From: Acetobacter sicerae
GTDB lineage: Bacteria; Pseudomonadota; Alphaproteobacteria; Acetobacterales; Acetobacteraceae
Assembly (NCBI RefSeq): GCF_011516765.1
Contig: NZ_JAAABN010000005.1
Coordinates: forward strand, 62,001 to 126,000
Reading direction: 5' to 3'
Length of the DNA stretch: 64,000 bases
Below the pieces are notes generated by a model. The model ran no database searches and was not told where the DNA came from. It saw only the letters and a program-made list of their open reading frames with translations. A program made the translations under genes and the position numbers. Of the stretch, positions 24,807 to 33,943 are shown in pieces. Each line of letters starts with the position of its first letter. Position 1 is the stretch's first letter.

Positions 24807-24886
24807 ATACGCCTGCGGGCGTATCAGACAAATTCAGGTATCTGCCGGTTTTGTGCCGGCAGTTGCCGGGCGGGCTCAATCCGCCC
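24807..24886 (+). promoter_or_regulatory. Three consecutive hairpins between rpsM and rpsK
   Basis: The 110-bp gap consists almost wholly of three perfect stems: ATACGCC/GGCGTAT (24807-24824), CTGCCGG/CCGGCAG (24842-24862) and GGGCGG/CCGCCC (24868-24886). None has a T run. They could be mRNA processing sites or a binding site for ribosomal feedback control; S4, the E. coli alpha-operon repressor, is not encoded in this cluster. Confidence 0.5.
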
Positions 24887-24913
24887 TTACAGTGAAAAGG
24901 CAAGGCGACAGAC

Positions 24914-25306
24914 ATGGCGAAGGCCGCTGCACCGCGTATCCGCAAGAAAGAACGCAAGAACATTATCTCGGGCGTGGCGCATGTGCTCTCCACGTTCAAC
25001 AACACGATGATCACGATTTCCGACGCGCAGGGGAATGCCATCGCATGGTCTTCCGCTGGCGCGCAGGGTTTCAAGGGTTCGCGTAAGTCCACACCGTATG
25101 CGGCACAGGTTGCTGCTGAAGACGCAGGCCGCAAGGCTCGCGAGCACGGTATGGAAACGCTGGACATCGAAGTGTCGGGTCCGGGTTCGGGACGTGAGAG
25201 CGCTCTGCGTGCTCTTCAGGCTGTTGGCTTCCAGATCGCCTCGATTCGCGATCTGACGCCTGTGCCGCACAACGGCTGCCGTCCGCGCAAGCGTCGTCGC
25301 GTCTGA
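24914..25306 (+). CDS. rpsK: 30S ribosomal protein S11
   Basis: A platform protein near the E-site. The 130-residue product has the [20 protein letters not shown] and [16 protein letters not shown] signatures and ends [15 protein letters not shown]. It lies between rpsM and rpoA without rpsD, the usual alphaproteobacterial order. Confidence 0.97.
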   Translation: MAKAAAPRIRKKERKNIISGVAHVLSTFNNTMITISDAQGNAIAWSSAGAQGFKGSRKSTPYAAQVAAEDAGRKAREHGMETLDIEVSGPGSGRESALRALQAVGFQIASIRDLTPVPHNGCRPRKRRRV

Positions 25307-25320
25307 TTGAGGTTCCTGTT

Positions 25321-25387
25321 CCGGAAAGTGGTCCGCCACTTTCCGGGGTAGGGTCTTTATTGAAGTTGCCCCGGCTTTCGGTCGGGG
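25321..25387 (+). promoter_or_regulatory. Two hairpins between rpsK and rpoA
   Basis: CCGGAAAGTGG (25321-25331) and CCACTTTCCGG (25336-25346) form a perfect 11-bp stem with a 4-base loop, and CCCCGGC (25369-25375) pairs with GTCGGGG (25381-25387), followed by TTT. The second resembles a weak terminator. These structures separate rpoA from the upstream ribosomal genes. Confidence 0.5.
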
Positions 25388-25431
25388 TTTCCGCCGTCTT
25401 GTTGCGGCCCCCTTATTGAAAGGCCGAGACC

Positions 25432-26451
25432 TTGGTGCTCCAGAAAAACTGGCAATCACTGATCAAGCCGGAGAAGCTGGAAGTCGAACCCGGCTCCGTC
25501 CCGTCTCGCGTGGCGACGATCGTTGCCGAGCCGCTGGAACGTGGCTTTGGTATGACGCTCGGGAATGCTCTGCGTCGCGTTCTTCTTTCTTCTCTTCAGG
25601 GCGCGGCGATCACCGCGATCCAGATCGACGGCGTTCTGCATGAATTCTCGGCTGTGCCGGGTGTGCGTGAAGACGTTACGGACATCGTCCTGAACATCAA
25701 GCAGCTCGCTCTCAGCATGCACGGCGAGGGCCCGAAGCGCATGGTGCTGACGGCGACCGGACCGGGCGAAGTCAAGGCCGGTCAGATCCAGACGGGCCAT
25801 GGCATCGAGATCATGAATCCGGATCTGGTCATCTGCACCCTCGATGAGGGTGAGAAGCTGGGTATGGAATTCACCGTGAACATCGGCAAAGGCTATGTTC
25901 CGGCTGCGGCAAACCGTCCGGAAGACGCACCGATCGGGCTTATCCCCATCGACGCGATCTATTCGCCGGTGAAGCGCGTGTCATACAAGGTCGAGCCGAC
26001 CCGTGTGGGTCAGGTGACCGACTATGATCGTCTGCTGCTGACGGTTGAGACGAATGGCGCCGTGACGCCTGAGGATGCTGTCGCTCTGGCGGCGCGTATT
26101 CTTCAGGATCAGCTGCAGCTGTTCATCAACTTCGACGAACCGCGTCCTGTCGTCACGACGGAGCCGCAGGATGACCTGCCGTTCAACCGTAACCTGCTGC
26201 GTAAGGTTGACGAGCTTGAGCTGTCGGTGCGTTCGGCGAACTGCCTGAAGAACGACAACATCATCTATATTGGTGATCTGGTTCAGAAGACCGAGCAGGA
26301 AATGCTCCGTACGCCGAACTTCGGTCGTAAATCACTGAACGAGATCAAGGAAGTCCTCACCACCATGGGACTTTCACTTGGCATGAATGTTCCGGCGTGG
26401 CCGCCGGAGAATATTGAGGATCTGGCGAAGCGGCTCGACGAGCCCTTCTGA
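25432..26451 (+). CDS. rpoA: RNA polymerase alpha subunit
   Basis: Alpha dimerises to start polymerase assembly and contacts activators through its C-terminal domain. The product is 339 residues. The start is TTG at 25432 or GTG at 25435; either gives the family N-terminus [15 protein letters not shown]. The N-terminal domain includes [20 protein letters not shown], and the C-terminal domain has [17 protein letters not shown]. It is followed by rplQ, as usual. Confidence 0.95.
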   Translation: MVLQKNWQSLIKPEKLEVEPGSVPSRVATIVAEPLERGFGMTLGNALRRVLLSSLQGAAITAIQIDGVLHEFSAVPGVREDVTDIVLNIKQLALSMHGEGPKRMVLTATGPGEVKAGQIQTGHGIEIMNPDLVICTLDEGEKLGMEFTVNIGKGYVPAAANRPEDAPIGLIPIDAIYSPVKRVSYKVEPTRVGQVTDYDRLLLTVETNGAVTPEDAVALAARILQDQLQLFINFDEPRPVVTTEPQDDLPFNRNLLRKVDELELSVRSANCLKNDNIIYIGDLVQKTEQEMLRTPNFGRKSLNEIKEVLTTMGLSLGMNVPAWPPENIEDLAKRLDEPF

Positions 26452-26475
26452 TCCGCGACAACAGGAGACTTAACA

Positions 26476-26901
26476 ATGCGTCATGGTGTTGCCGGTCGGA
26501 AGCTCGGCGTTACCTCCACCCATCGTGCAGCGATGTTCCGCAACATGGCGGTCGCTCTTATCAAGCACGAACAGATCACGACGACTCTGCCGAAGGCGAA
26601 AGAACTTCGTCCGGTTGTCGAGAAGCTGATCACGCTCGGTAAGCGCGGTGATCTGCATGCTCGTCGTCAGGCTTATGCCCAGCTGCGTGATGACACGATT
26701 GTCAGCAAGCTGTTCTCGGCTGTCGCTGACCGCTACAAGGCTCGCACCGGTGGTTACACCCGCGTCCTGAAAGCTGGCGTTCGTTATGGCGATGCGGCTG
26801 ACATGGCTGTGATCGAGCTGGTCGATCGTGACGTGAATGCGAAGGGTCAGGACAGCGGTCCGCGTCCTGTCGCTCACGAAGAGGCTGATCTGGCTGCCTA
26901 A
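26476..26901 (+). CDS. rplQ: 50S ribosomal protein L17
   Basis: L17 lies near the tunnel exit. The 141-residue product starts [20 protein letters not shown] and has a short C-terminal extension. AGGAGA precedes the ATG. It closes the ribosomal cluster, with a clear terminator 16 bases on. Confidence 0.97.
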   Translation: MRHGVAGRKLGVTSTHRAAMFRNMAVALIKHEQITTTLPKAKELRPVVEKLITLGKRGDLHARRQAYAQLRDDTIVSKLFSAVADRYKARTGGYTRVLKAGVRYGDAADMAVIELVDRDVNAKGQDSGPRPVAHEEADLAA

Positions 26902-26916
26902 GCCATTTCAGTTTAG

Positions 26917-26947
26917 AAAAACCGGTCCTTTGGGCCGGTTTTTTTTT
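26917..26947 (+). terminator. Terminator of the ribosomal cluster
   Basis: AAAACCGGTCC and GGGCCGGTTTTT form a GC-rich stem over a short T loop (TTT), running into nine or more Ts. It directly follows rplQ and is a textbook intrinsic terminator. Confidence 0.9.
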
Positions 26948-27183
26948 GCGTAAATGCGAGGAAGATGGTCGTTTAGGGGGTGCCTCGAACCCTATGCAGA
27001 GCGCGGCCAGCTTTGGTCCTGATTCCCTTTGCTGCGATTTCTGAAAATCGACTCAATAAACACAAAATAGAATAGTGGTAATCAAAAACAACGATCATTT
27101 TTTGTTTGTATTGTTGTTGCGCGCTCCTCGGAGTGATAGAGCTGCTAAATCTTCAGTGATGCACTCGCGAACAGGGGTCGTTT
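26948..27183 (+). other. AT-rich region upstream of the ABC importer
   Basis: About 236 bases with no gene. The part from 27045 to 27115 is markedly AT-rich and would carry the promoter and control site of the importer operon. I could not identify a specific operator. Confidence 0.3.
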
Positions 27184-28230
27184 ATGACGTTCCGGAATAA
27201 ATTCAAAAAGCTGGTGACGGGCGTGGTCGCCGTTGCCGGCATGACACTTGCCGTTGCGCAGGCAGCGACCGCAGCCCCGGTTCGCGTTGGCTATATTCCG
27301 GTTCTCGGATCGTCCGCATTGTTTGTTGTGGACGGAGAAGGATGGGCGAAAGCGGCAGGACTGGATCTGGAACTGGTCAGGTTCACCTCCGGTCCGCAGG
27401 CCATTCAGGCGCTCGTCGCCGGGCGTATTGACGCTTATGTCGCCGGTGTCCTGCCGTTGCTGCAGGTGAGATCGCGCGGTGTAGACGTGAAGGTCGTCGC
27501 CAGCGGGGCTATTGAGGAGCTGTCAGTGATCTCACGCGGCAAGCTCGCCGAAGGGCTGGATGCCGCGAAGCCTGGTGGGCTGACAAAGGAACAGCTGACC
27601 GCCCGCATCGGGGATTTCACGAAAGCTGCCGGACGTAAGCCCAAGATTGCGGCGCAGCCGACAGGTTCCGTGCCGGATACGGTTCTGCGTTACTGGCTGA
27701 AAGCGCAGGAAGGTCAGGATCTTTCCACCGTCGATATTGTGGGCATTGATATTGATGCAGCACAGCAGGCGTTTCTGGCGCAGGCGGTTGACGCCGCCAT
27801 CCTGCGTGAGCCAGCCCTGACCATTATTCAGGCGCGGGTTCCGGAAGCCCGCATTCTGGCGACAGGGCACGATCTGCTGCCGGGACAGCCGGGATCGGTT
27901 CTCGCGGTGGTCAGCCCGAATTCAGCTGAACATGCGGTCTGGTCAGGAAAACTGACATCGCTGTTCGTCAAGGGAACAGATCTTATTGCAGCGCATCCGG
28001 AAGAGGCCGCTCCTTTTGTGGCGAAAGCCCTTGGAGGTGGACTGATGAAGCCCGCAGTGATCGAACAGGCTCTGAAGAACTCAGCGGCGCAGTTCGTTTC
28101 TGATCCTGAGAAAATCATTCCAGGTGTGAAGGCGCTTCAGGATTTTGAGGTGCAGCAGGGTGTTCTGCGTTCGGCATTACCGGTAGAGGATCTGTTTGAT
28201 CTGAAGATGTGGCGTCAGCCTGCGCCCTAA
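27184..28230 (+). CDS. ABC importer substrate-binding protein, sulfonate/nitrate type
   Basis: A periplasmic binding protein of 348 residues in the SsuA/TauA/NMT1 fold family. A signal peptide with a lysine-rich start (NKFKKLVTGVVAVAGMTLAV) is probably cleaved after ATAA. The mature part begins VRVGYIPVLGSSALFVVDG, typical for this group. It heads a three-gene operon with a permease and an ATPase. The substrate could be a sulfonate, taurine, nitrate or a thiamine-like compound; no sulfonate monooxygenase is nearby to decide. Confidence 0.85.
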   Translation: MTFRNKFKKLVTGVVAVAGMTLAVAQAATAAPVRVGYIPVLGSSALFVVDGEGWAKAAGLDLELVRFTSGPQAIQALVAGRIDAYVAGVLPLLQVRSRGVDVKVVASGAIEELSVISRGKLAEGLDAAKPGGLTKEQLTARIGDFTKAAGRKPKIAAQPTGSVPDTVLRYWLKAQEGQDLSTVDIVGIDIDAAQQAFLAQAVDAAILREPALTIIQARVPEARILATGHDLLPGQPGSVLAVVSPNSAEHAVWSGKLTSLFVKGTDLIAAHPEEAAPFVAKALGGGLMKPAVIEQALKNSAAQFVSDPEKIIPGVKALQDFEVQQGVLRSALPVEDLFDLKMWRQPAP

Positions 28231-28252
28231 GCGCAGGATTAGAGGATTCGGG

Positions 28253-29020
28253 ATGAATGGTTTGCGTATAGGCGCTGGAGGCCGGGCAGGTCTTGGCGCC
28301 GTCGGTCTGCTGTTGCTGTTGGCAATCTGGCAGGCGTCAGTGCAGTTTCATCTCGTGCCTCCCGGTCTGCTCCCCGCGCCAACCGAACTCTGGGCGGCTT
28401 TTGTCTCGGAAGTATCAGGTGGCTTCTGGGTGCAGGCCATCAAGGACAGTCTTGTTCACTATGTCGCCGGGTTGCTGATCGGTTCTGTTCTGGGAGCCGG
28501 TGCAGGACTTGTCTGTGCCTCTGTTCCTCTGGTGGACGCCCTGACAGGGGGTATCGTGCGCCTGCTGCGACCGATACCCGGACTGGCCTGGGTGCCATTC
28601 GCCATTCTCTGGTTCGGCCTGAACAATGTGGGCGCAACTTTCGTCATCGCCATCTCGGTCTTCTGGATCAATTTCTACGCCGCCTACGGGGCCGTGAAAT
28701 CGGTGGATCAGGAACTGTATGAAGTGGCGGCTGCTTTCGGGCATCGTGGATTTCTGGCGCGTCTGCACTATGTGACACTGCCCGCCGCGATGCCGGGTCT
28801 GCTGGCGGGCCTGCGGACCGGTCTGGGCCAGGGCTGGATGTCGGTTGTGGCGGCGGAACTGTTCGGCGTGCCGGGAGTGGGAGCGCGCATGATGCAGGCG
28901 TCCAGTCTTCTCGCGACGGATATTGTGGTAGTCTACATGATTACGATGGCAGGTCTCTACGCCCTGACGGACTTTCTCTTCGGTCTGGTGCGTGACCGTC
29001 TTCTGAGGTGGCAGGGATGA
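28253..29020 (+). CDS. ABC importer permease, SsuC/TauC type
   Basis: The inner-membrane subunit of 255 residues has about six hydrophobic segments and the EAA loop (YEVAAAFGHRGFLARLHYVTLP) that couples to the ATPase. The N-terminal sequence contains the family-type PPGLLPAPTELWAAF. It starts 22 bp after the binding-protein gene and overlaps the ATPase gene as ATGA. Confidence 0.88.
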   Translation: MNGLRIGAGGRAGLGAVGLLLLLAIWQASVQFHLVPPGLLPAPTELWAAFVSEVSGGFWVQAIKDSLVHYVAGLLIGSVLGAGAGLVCASVPLVDALTGGIVRLLRPIPGLAWVPFAILWFGLNNVGATFVIAISVFWINFYAAYGAVKSVDQELYEVAAAFGHRGFLARLHYVTLPAAMPGLLAGLRTGLGQGWMSVVAAELFGVPGVGARMMQASSLLATDIVVVYMITMAGLYALTDFLFGLVRDRLLRWQG

Positions 29021-29808
29021 GTGACATGACATCTCTGGTGCGTGTACAGGATGCGGGCCTTTCTCATGATGGCGGAAAAAATTTCATTTTCCGTCATGTC
29101 GATCTGGACATCGAGGAAGGCCAGTTCGTCGCGGTTCTTGGTCCGTCCGGCGTGGGGAAATCGACTCTTCTGCGTGTGATCATGGGGCTGATCGCACCGA
29201 CCGAAGGGACGACGACACTGTCGACCGCTCGTGAGCAGACCGGAAGCCGACGGTCCGCGCTGGTGTTTCAGGATGCACGGCTGATGCCCTGGCGGACGGT
29301 GCGGGGAAATGTGGAGCTTGGTCTGGAAGGGCTTGGGCTTAGCCGGAGTGAGCGGCGTCAGCGGGCTGAGGAAGCTCTGGAGCTTGTGAAGCTTTCCGCC
29401 GAAGCCACCCGCTGGCCGCGTCAGCTTTCCGGCGGTCAGCGACAGCGCGTGGGCGTTGCGCGGGCGCTGACGGTGAATCCCGATCTGCTGCTCATGGATG
29501 AACCTTTCGGTGCGCTGGACGCGATCACGCGAAAGAGTCTTCAGACCGAACTGCTGGCGATCTGGCAGAAGACGAAAAAAACCGTGCTGTTTGTGACCCA
29601 TGACATTGACGAGGCGTTACTGCTGGCGGACCGTATTATCGTGCTGGCAGGAAAACCGGCATCCGTACGAGGCGATCTCAGGGTGGGGCAACGGCCCCGT
29701 GATCCGTCCTCTCCGGGGCTGCGGGCGCTGGCCGGTCGTCTGAGAAGCCTGATCGCGGGTGAGGAAGATCCGGGGAATACGCCTTACTGGCAGGCGGCGG
29801 AGATATAA
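29017..29808 (+). CDS. ABC importer ATPase, SsuB/TauB type
   Basis: The 263-residue ATPase has Walker A (GPSGVGKS), the signature [15 protein letters not shown], Walker B (LLLMDEPFGALD) and the switch histidine in VTHDIDEALLLADR. I choose the ATG at 29017, which overlaps the permease stop, over an in-frame GTG at 29008. It completes the importer. Confidence 0.9.
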   Translation: MSDMTSLVRVQDAGLSHDGGKNFIFRHVDLDIEEGQFVAVLGPSGVGKSTLLRVIMGLIAPTEGTTTLSTAREQTGSRRSALVFQDARLMPWRTVRGNVELGLEGLGLSRSERRQRAEEALELVKLSAEATRWPRQLSGGQRQRVGVARALTVNPDLLLMDEPFGALDAITRKSLQTELLAIWQKTKKTVLFVTHDIDEALLLADRIIVLAGKPASVRGDLRVGQRPRDPSSPGLRALAGRLRSLIAGEEDPGNTPYWQAAEI

Positions 29809-29877
29809 ACCCGGGCGTTATCGGGATATGAAGCTGAAGTAGAGCACGGCTCCTGAAGCCTGAAAGAGGAGAAGGTA

Positions 29878-30105
29878 ATGGCTAACAGTCACCCCGATGA
29901 GGACAACTACACTCTGGAAAGTGGTATTGAGTCTCTCCAGGACACCATTTCTGGTGGCGCACAGGCTACAGGTTCACGCCTGAGCGATATCCTTGAAGAT
30001 GGCTGTGACGTGTTGCGGGATGTCACCGTGGATACGCCCCGTTTGACTGTTGGTATTGCCTTGCTTGTGGGAAGCGTCTTTGGAGCGTGGCTGGCGCGTC
30101 GGTAA
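29878..30105 (+). CDS. Small DUF883/ElaB-like membrane-anchored protein
   Basis: A 75-residue protein with an acidic, soluble N-terminal two-thirds and one C-terminal membrane segment (TVGIALLVGSVFGAWLARR) ending in two arginines. This layout is that of ElaB/YqjD (DUF883) proteins, some of which associate with ribosomes or the inner membrane in stationary phase. GAGGAGAAGGTA precedes the ATG. Family assignment rests on layout and tail, so it is moderate. Confidence 0.6.
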   Translation: MANSHPDEDNYTLESGIESLQDTISGGAQATGSRLSDILEDGCDVLRDVTVDTPRLTVGIALLVGSVFGAWLARR

Positions 30106-30228
30106 AACTAGCTCTTGATGAGCGAAATTTTCTGAAAGAATTTCCTATTAGATTCAGTTTTTTATGCAACCCGCTCGCACAGTAGCTGTTTATGGCTAGT
30201 AATACATTCTCACCATAGGAGAAGAGAC

Positions 30229-30405
30229 GTGCTCAGGCTGGCTCTGTTTTTTCTGATTGTTTCGATCGTCGCAGGCCTGTTCGGGTTTGGGGGCATCTCC
30301 AGTGCTGCTGCAGGCATGGCGAAAATTCTGTTCTTTATCGCTGTGATCATCTGCGTGGTGCTGTTCGCGCTGGTAATCATAGGTGTGGGGGCCGCTTCCA
30401 GATAG
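30229..30405 (+). CDS. DUF1328 (YtjA/UPF0391) small membrane protein
   Basis: A 58-residue protein from a GTG start with AGGAGAAGAGAC just before it. It has two hydrophobic segments (LALFFLIVSIVAGLFGFGG and AKILFFIAVIICVVLFALVI) joined by a short SSAAAGM turn, the exact pattern of the DUF1328 family. The function of that family is unknown; members are often stress-induced. A strong terminator follows 27 bases on. Confidence 0.85.
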   Translation: MLRLALFFLIVSIVAGLFGFGGISSAAAGMAKILFFIAVIICVVLFALVIIGVGAASR

Positions 30406-30432
30406 GGCGGGGAGCCGTCACACGGGAGAAAG

Positions 30433-30467
30433 AAAACGGAAGCATCGGAAGGTGTTTCCGTTTTTTT
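30433..30467 (+). terminator. Terminator after the DUF1328 gene
   Basis: AAAACGGAAGCA (30433-30444) pairs with TGTTTCCGTTTT (30453-30464), one G-U pair, followed by further Ts to 30467. The remaining bases up to pyrD (30468-30699) show no gene. Confidence 0.88.
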
Positions 30468-30699
30468 ATGGCGTTTGGATCGTTTGCAAAGACAGGTCCA
30501 TGACGTGTCTGGGTTTTCTCCTGAACCCACAATTTTAATCCCGGCTTGTTGAAATACATGGAGGAAGGGCAGAGCTCTGCTTTCGCATGATCTCCGCAGG
30601 GAGTGCGCTCCTGAAGAATAAGGATCAGGGTCAGGCATGGAGCCAGTCTCCGTCATGCTCCCCTTTTCAGATGGTCGCTGATCAGGCAGCATCCGCGTC

Positions 30700-31773
30700 A
30701 TGAAAGACCTGACTGATATTCTGATTTCTCCCATGCTTCCCCTCGTCAGGAAGCTCGATCCTGAGCAGGCACATAAGCTTGCCATCGACGCTCTGTCACT
30801 GGGCGTCGGTGTCCCGGCCAAACGCCAGAAAGATGACCCGGCTCTTGCTGTGCGGACGCTGGGCATGCGCTTTCCCAATCCTATCGGCATGGCGGCGGGT
30901 TTCGACAAGAACGGCCGTGTCATCCGCCCTCTGGCGCGGATCGGCTTCGGTTTTGTCGAAGCGGGAACGGTGACGCCACGCCCGCAGGTCGGCAACCCGA
31001 AACCCCGCCTGTTCCGGCTGGATGAAGACCGTGCGGTCATCAATCGCATGGGGTTCAACAATGACGGGATCGACCGGTTCGCCGTGCGTCTGGCAAAGCT
31101 TCAGCGTGGCAAGGGGTATCATCCCGGTGTGCCGGTCGGCGCCAATCTCGGTATCAACAAGGTCGGCGCTGATCCTGAAAAGGACTATCCGGACCTGATC
31201 CGACGCGTGAAGCATTACGCCGATTACGTCGTGCTGAACCTGTCCTCTCCCAACACGCCGGGACTGCGCTCGCTTCAGGGAGCGGAACGTCTGGCCGGAC
31301 TTCTCTCCGCCATTTCAGCGGTGCATGAGGAACGGCCGCCTTTGCTGGTCAAGCTTGCTCCTGATCTTGCGGATGAAGAAATCGCGCCGATCGTGGAAGC
31401 TGCCGTCGCGGGCGGTGCGGATGGTCTGATCATCAGCAATACGACACTGGCTCGCCCCGCAACGCTCCGCAGTCGTTTTGCCGGTGAAGCTGGTGGCCTC
31501 TCGGGTCGTCCCTTGCGGGGGCGGGCGCTGACCATGCTGCGGGAAGTCGCCCGGCTCGTGAACGGGCGTCTGGCGCTGATCGGATGCGGTGGGATCGAAA
31601 CCGGCGCGGACGTGGTGGACCGGATCCGCGCCGGCGCGGATCTGGTGCAGGTGTATTCCGCCTTTGCGTATGAAGGACCGGCTCTCATTGGACGTCTCAA
31701 ACGCGAAGTGCAGGGCATCATGCGTGAGCAGGGCGTCGAATCGATCGGTGATCTGAAAGGAGCGGATCTGTGA
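30700..31773 (+). CDS. pyrD: Dihydroorotate dehydrogenase (quinone), class 2
   Basis: It oxidises dihydroorotate to orotate in pyrimidine synthesis, passing electrons to the quinone pool at the inner membrane. The 357-residue product has the class 2 N-terminal helix region and the FMN-site motifs PIGMAAGFDKNG, NLSSPNTPGLRSLQ (serine base) and GCGGIETGADVVDR. No clear ribosome binding site is visible. The stop overlaps the next gene as GTGA. Confidence 0.94.
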   Translation: MKDLTDILISPMLPLVRKLDPEQAHKLAIDALSLGVGVPAKRQKDDPALAVRTLGMRFPNPIGMAAGFDKNGRVIRPLARIGFGFVEAGTVTPRPQVGNPKPRLFRLDEDRAVINRMGFNNDGIDRFAVRLAKLQRGKGYHPGVPVGANLGINKVGADPEKDYPDLIRRVKHYADYVVLNLSSPNTPGLRSLQGAERLAGLLSAISAVHEERPPLLVKLAPDLADEEIAPIVEAAVAGGADGLIISNTTLARPATLRSRFAGEAGGLSGRPLRGRALTMLREVARLVNGRLALIGCGGIETGADVVDRIRAGADLVQVYSAFAYEGPALIGRLKREVQGIMREQGVESIGDLKGADL

Positions 31774-32660
31774 GTCAGAGGAAGATTGAGGCGCTTCAGG
31801 GCATTGCCCCGCTGGTGGATCGCTATGACGGCTTCATCGTCGATCTCTGGGGGACCGTGCATAACGGGGTCCGGCCTTTTCCGGGCGTGCTCGACTGCCT
31901 TCGTGCTCTGAAAGAACGGGGTAAGCGCATTGTCCTGCTGTCCAATGCTCCGCGTCCGGCGGCGATCATCCGTGATCAGCTGGCGACGATGGGTGTGGAT
32001 GGTTCGCTTTACGATGGAATCATCACCAGCGGTGAAGTCACCTGGCGCGTCCTTGCCGGATGCACGGACCCGTCGGTGGCGCGAGCATGGCCGTGGGTGA
32101 AAACGCTCGGCAAGCGGGTGTTTCATATCGGCGGCCAGCACGACCTCTCGATGTTCGAGGGGTTGGGCGTGGAGCTTGTCAGCAATCCTGCCGATGCGAC
32201 GTTCGTGCTGAACACGGGGCCGGACGAACGACGGGGGCAGACGGAACTGGAGCCGTATCTGGAGATTCTCTCGGCCTGCGCCGTGCGTGATCTGCCGATG
32301 ATCTGCGCCAATCCGGACATGGAAGTGATGCGCGATGGTGTCCGCCTGATCTGCGCCGGACTTCTGGCCCGGGCTTATGAGCAGAAAGGCGGCGTGGTGC
32401 AGTGGATCGGCAAGCCCTTTCCGCCCGTCTATGAGCCTGTGTTCGAACTGCTGGGGGATATCCCGAAAAACCGTATTCTGGCGGCAGGCGATGCGCTGGC
32501 TACCGATATTCGGGGGGCTGCGAACGTCGGCGTGGATGCGCTGTGGGTGCTGGCGGGTATTCACGGAGAAGGGCTGGCGGATGATCCGGCGCTGGCGCAG
32601 GAAGAAGCAGACGGGGCCGGGCTGGCGCCTGTTGCGAGTGTCCCGGCATTTGTTCTGTAA
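31770..32660 (+). CDS. HAD-superfamily phosphatase (TIGR01459/NagD-like)
   Basis: A 296-residue protein with the HAD motif I variant FIVDLWGTVHNG near residue 20 and the NagD-type cap. VLLSNAPRP is motif II, and ILAAGDALATDIRGAANVG carries motif IV. The GTG start overlaps the pyrD stop, so the two are translated together. Substrate is unknown; family members dephosphorylate nucleotides or sugar phosphates. Confidence 0.85.
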   Translation: MSQRKIEALQGIAPLVDRYDGFIVDLWGTVHNGVRPFPGVLDCLRALKERGKRIVLLSNAPRPAAIIRDQLATMGVDGSLYDGIITSGEVTWRVLAGCTDPSVARAWPWVKTLGKRVFHIGGQHDLSMFEGLGVELVSNPADATFVLNTGPDERRGQTELEPYLEILSACAVRDLPMICANPDMEVMRDGVRLICAGLLARAYEQKGGVVQWIGKPFPPVYEPVFELLGDIPKNRILAAGDALATDIRGAANVGVDALWVLAGIHGEGLADDPALAQEEADGAGLAPVASVPAFVL

Positions 32661-32730
32661 GGTGCTGACATAGAGGGTTCTGACTCAAGGGTGCTGTGAG
32701 GTCTTCCTTTTGAACAGTTCCATGCAGAGG

Positions 32731-32759
32731 CACGGCTCGTTCTGAGCCGTGCTTTTTTT
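32731..32759 (+). terminator. Terminator of the pyrD operon
   Basis: CACGGCTC (32731-32738) and GAGCCGTG (32744-32751) form a perfect stem with a 5-base loop followed by seven Ts. Confidence 0.9.
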
Positions 32760-32885
32760 ATGAACACGTCGCACAGCCTTCCGGAGAGGAGGGGATGGCA
32801 GGTGTTCGAATAAAATTGCGAATGAATATTACTTTCATATATAGCGCGGAATGAATGTCCTTTTTCTGCAGTGAAAGTTGCTCTG

Positions 32886-33569
32886 ATGCTCGTGCATATT
32901 CCCCGGATCCTGACGCCGGACGAAGTGGCTCATTGTCGTCGATCCCTTGAAGGATCGAAATGGGTCGACGGCAAGGTGACTGCGGGTGAACAATCGGCAA
33001 AAGCCAAATATAATCTTCAGATTCCGCAGGATTCCGAAGTGTCTCTCGCGCTGGGTGATCTTATTCTCAGGGCGCTGGGACGGAGTGCGCTGTTCACGAC
33101 AGCTGCCCTGCCGCTGCGTGTTTTTCCACCACTCTTCAATCGCTATGACGAAGGCATGCAGTTCCGCGCGCATGTCGATAACGCGATCCGTCCTTTACCC
33201 GGCACAGGTTTTCGGATCCGGACAGATGTATCTTCCACATTGTTCCTCAGTGAGCCGGAAGAATATGACGGCGGGGAGCTTGTGATCGAAGATACATACG
33301 GCAGTCATAAGGTGAAATTTCCTGCGGGAGATCTGGTGCTGTATCCGGCCACCAGCCTGCATTCCGTGGCACCCGTCACACGTGGCAGTCGCTGGGCCTC
33401 ATTTTTCTGGACGCAGTCGATGGTGAAAGATGATGGAAAACGAACGCTTCTTTATAATTTCGATCAGTCCATCATTGAAGTGCGAAGAGATCTGTCGGAC
33501 GAGCATCCGGCTGTTCTTGGCCTGACTGCAACCTATCATAACCTCGTTCGCGAGTGGGCTGAGTTGTGA
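32886..33569 (+). CDS. piuC: PKHD-type Fe(II)/2-oxoglutarate hydroxylase, PiuC/YbiX family
   Basis: A 227-residue non-haem iron dioxygenase. With the ATG at 32886 the iron ligands fall at His96, Asp98 and His159 and the 2-oxoglutarate arginine at Arg169, the family positions, which supports this start over a GTG at 32871. YbiX and PiuC genes stand beside catecholate-siderophore receptor genes and are iron-regulated. Here a TonB receptor gene follows 374 bp on. The hydroxylated substrate is unknown. Confidence 0.92.
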   Translation: MLVHIPRILTPDEVAHCRRSLEGSKWVDGKVTAGEQSAKAKYNLQIPQDSEVSLALGDLILRALGRSALFTTAALPLRVFPPLFNRYDEGMQFRAHVDNAIRPLPGTGFRIRTDVSSTLFLSEPEEYDGGELVIEDTYGSHKVKFPAGDLVLYPATSLHSVAPVTRGSRWASFFWTQSMVKDDGKRTLLYNFDQSIIEVRRDLSDEHPAVLGLTATYHNLVREWAEL

Positions 33570-33844
33570 GGCGGGAATCAAGGGTAGCGTGGGAGGGAAT
33601 ATGTCAAAAGATTTCTAGGTATGTAACGAATGATCTGCCATTTTCCGGCTCATAGAGGGTGAGGCATTTTTGTCACAGATGGAAAATAGGTCATGCCATG
33701 CTTTTTACAGGGAATTTTTTTGAGCATTTACAAATGCGATTAAAAACAAAGCCTTATAAAAAATAGAACAATTATGAAGTCTGTGGGAAATCGTTTGCAA
33801 CAGAAAGATTACGTTCGGATATGGAAATGGTAACTTTAGATATT

Positions 33845-33857
33845 GCGAATCATTCGC
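33845..33857 (+). promoter_or_regulatory. Fur-box-like palindrome before the siderophore receptor
   Basis: The 374-bp gap 33570-33943 is AT-rich and holds no gene I can support. GCGAAT-C-ATTCGC at 33845-33857 is a perfect 13-base inverted repeat about 87 bp before the receptor start. Its GAAT...ATTC core resembles the iron regulator Fur's binding site, as expected before a siderophore receptor. Binding is untested. Confidence 0.5.
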
Positions 33858-33943
33858 GATTGCAGGTAACTGGGCTCGCAATATCAAGTGACATTTACTG
33901 AAGACGCCGAGAGCCGGTTGCGGCCAGCGTCAGGAGCACGGAA

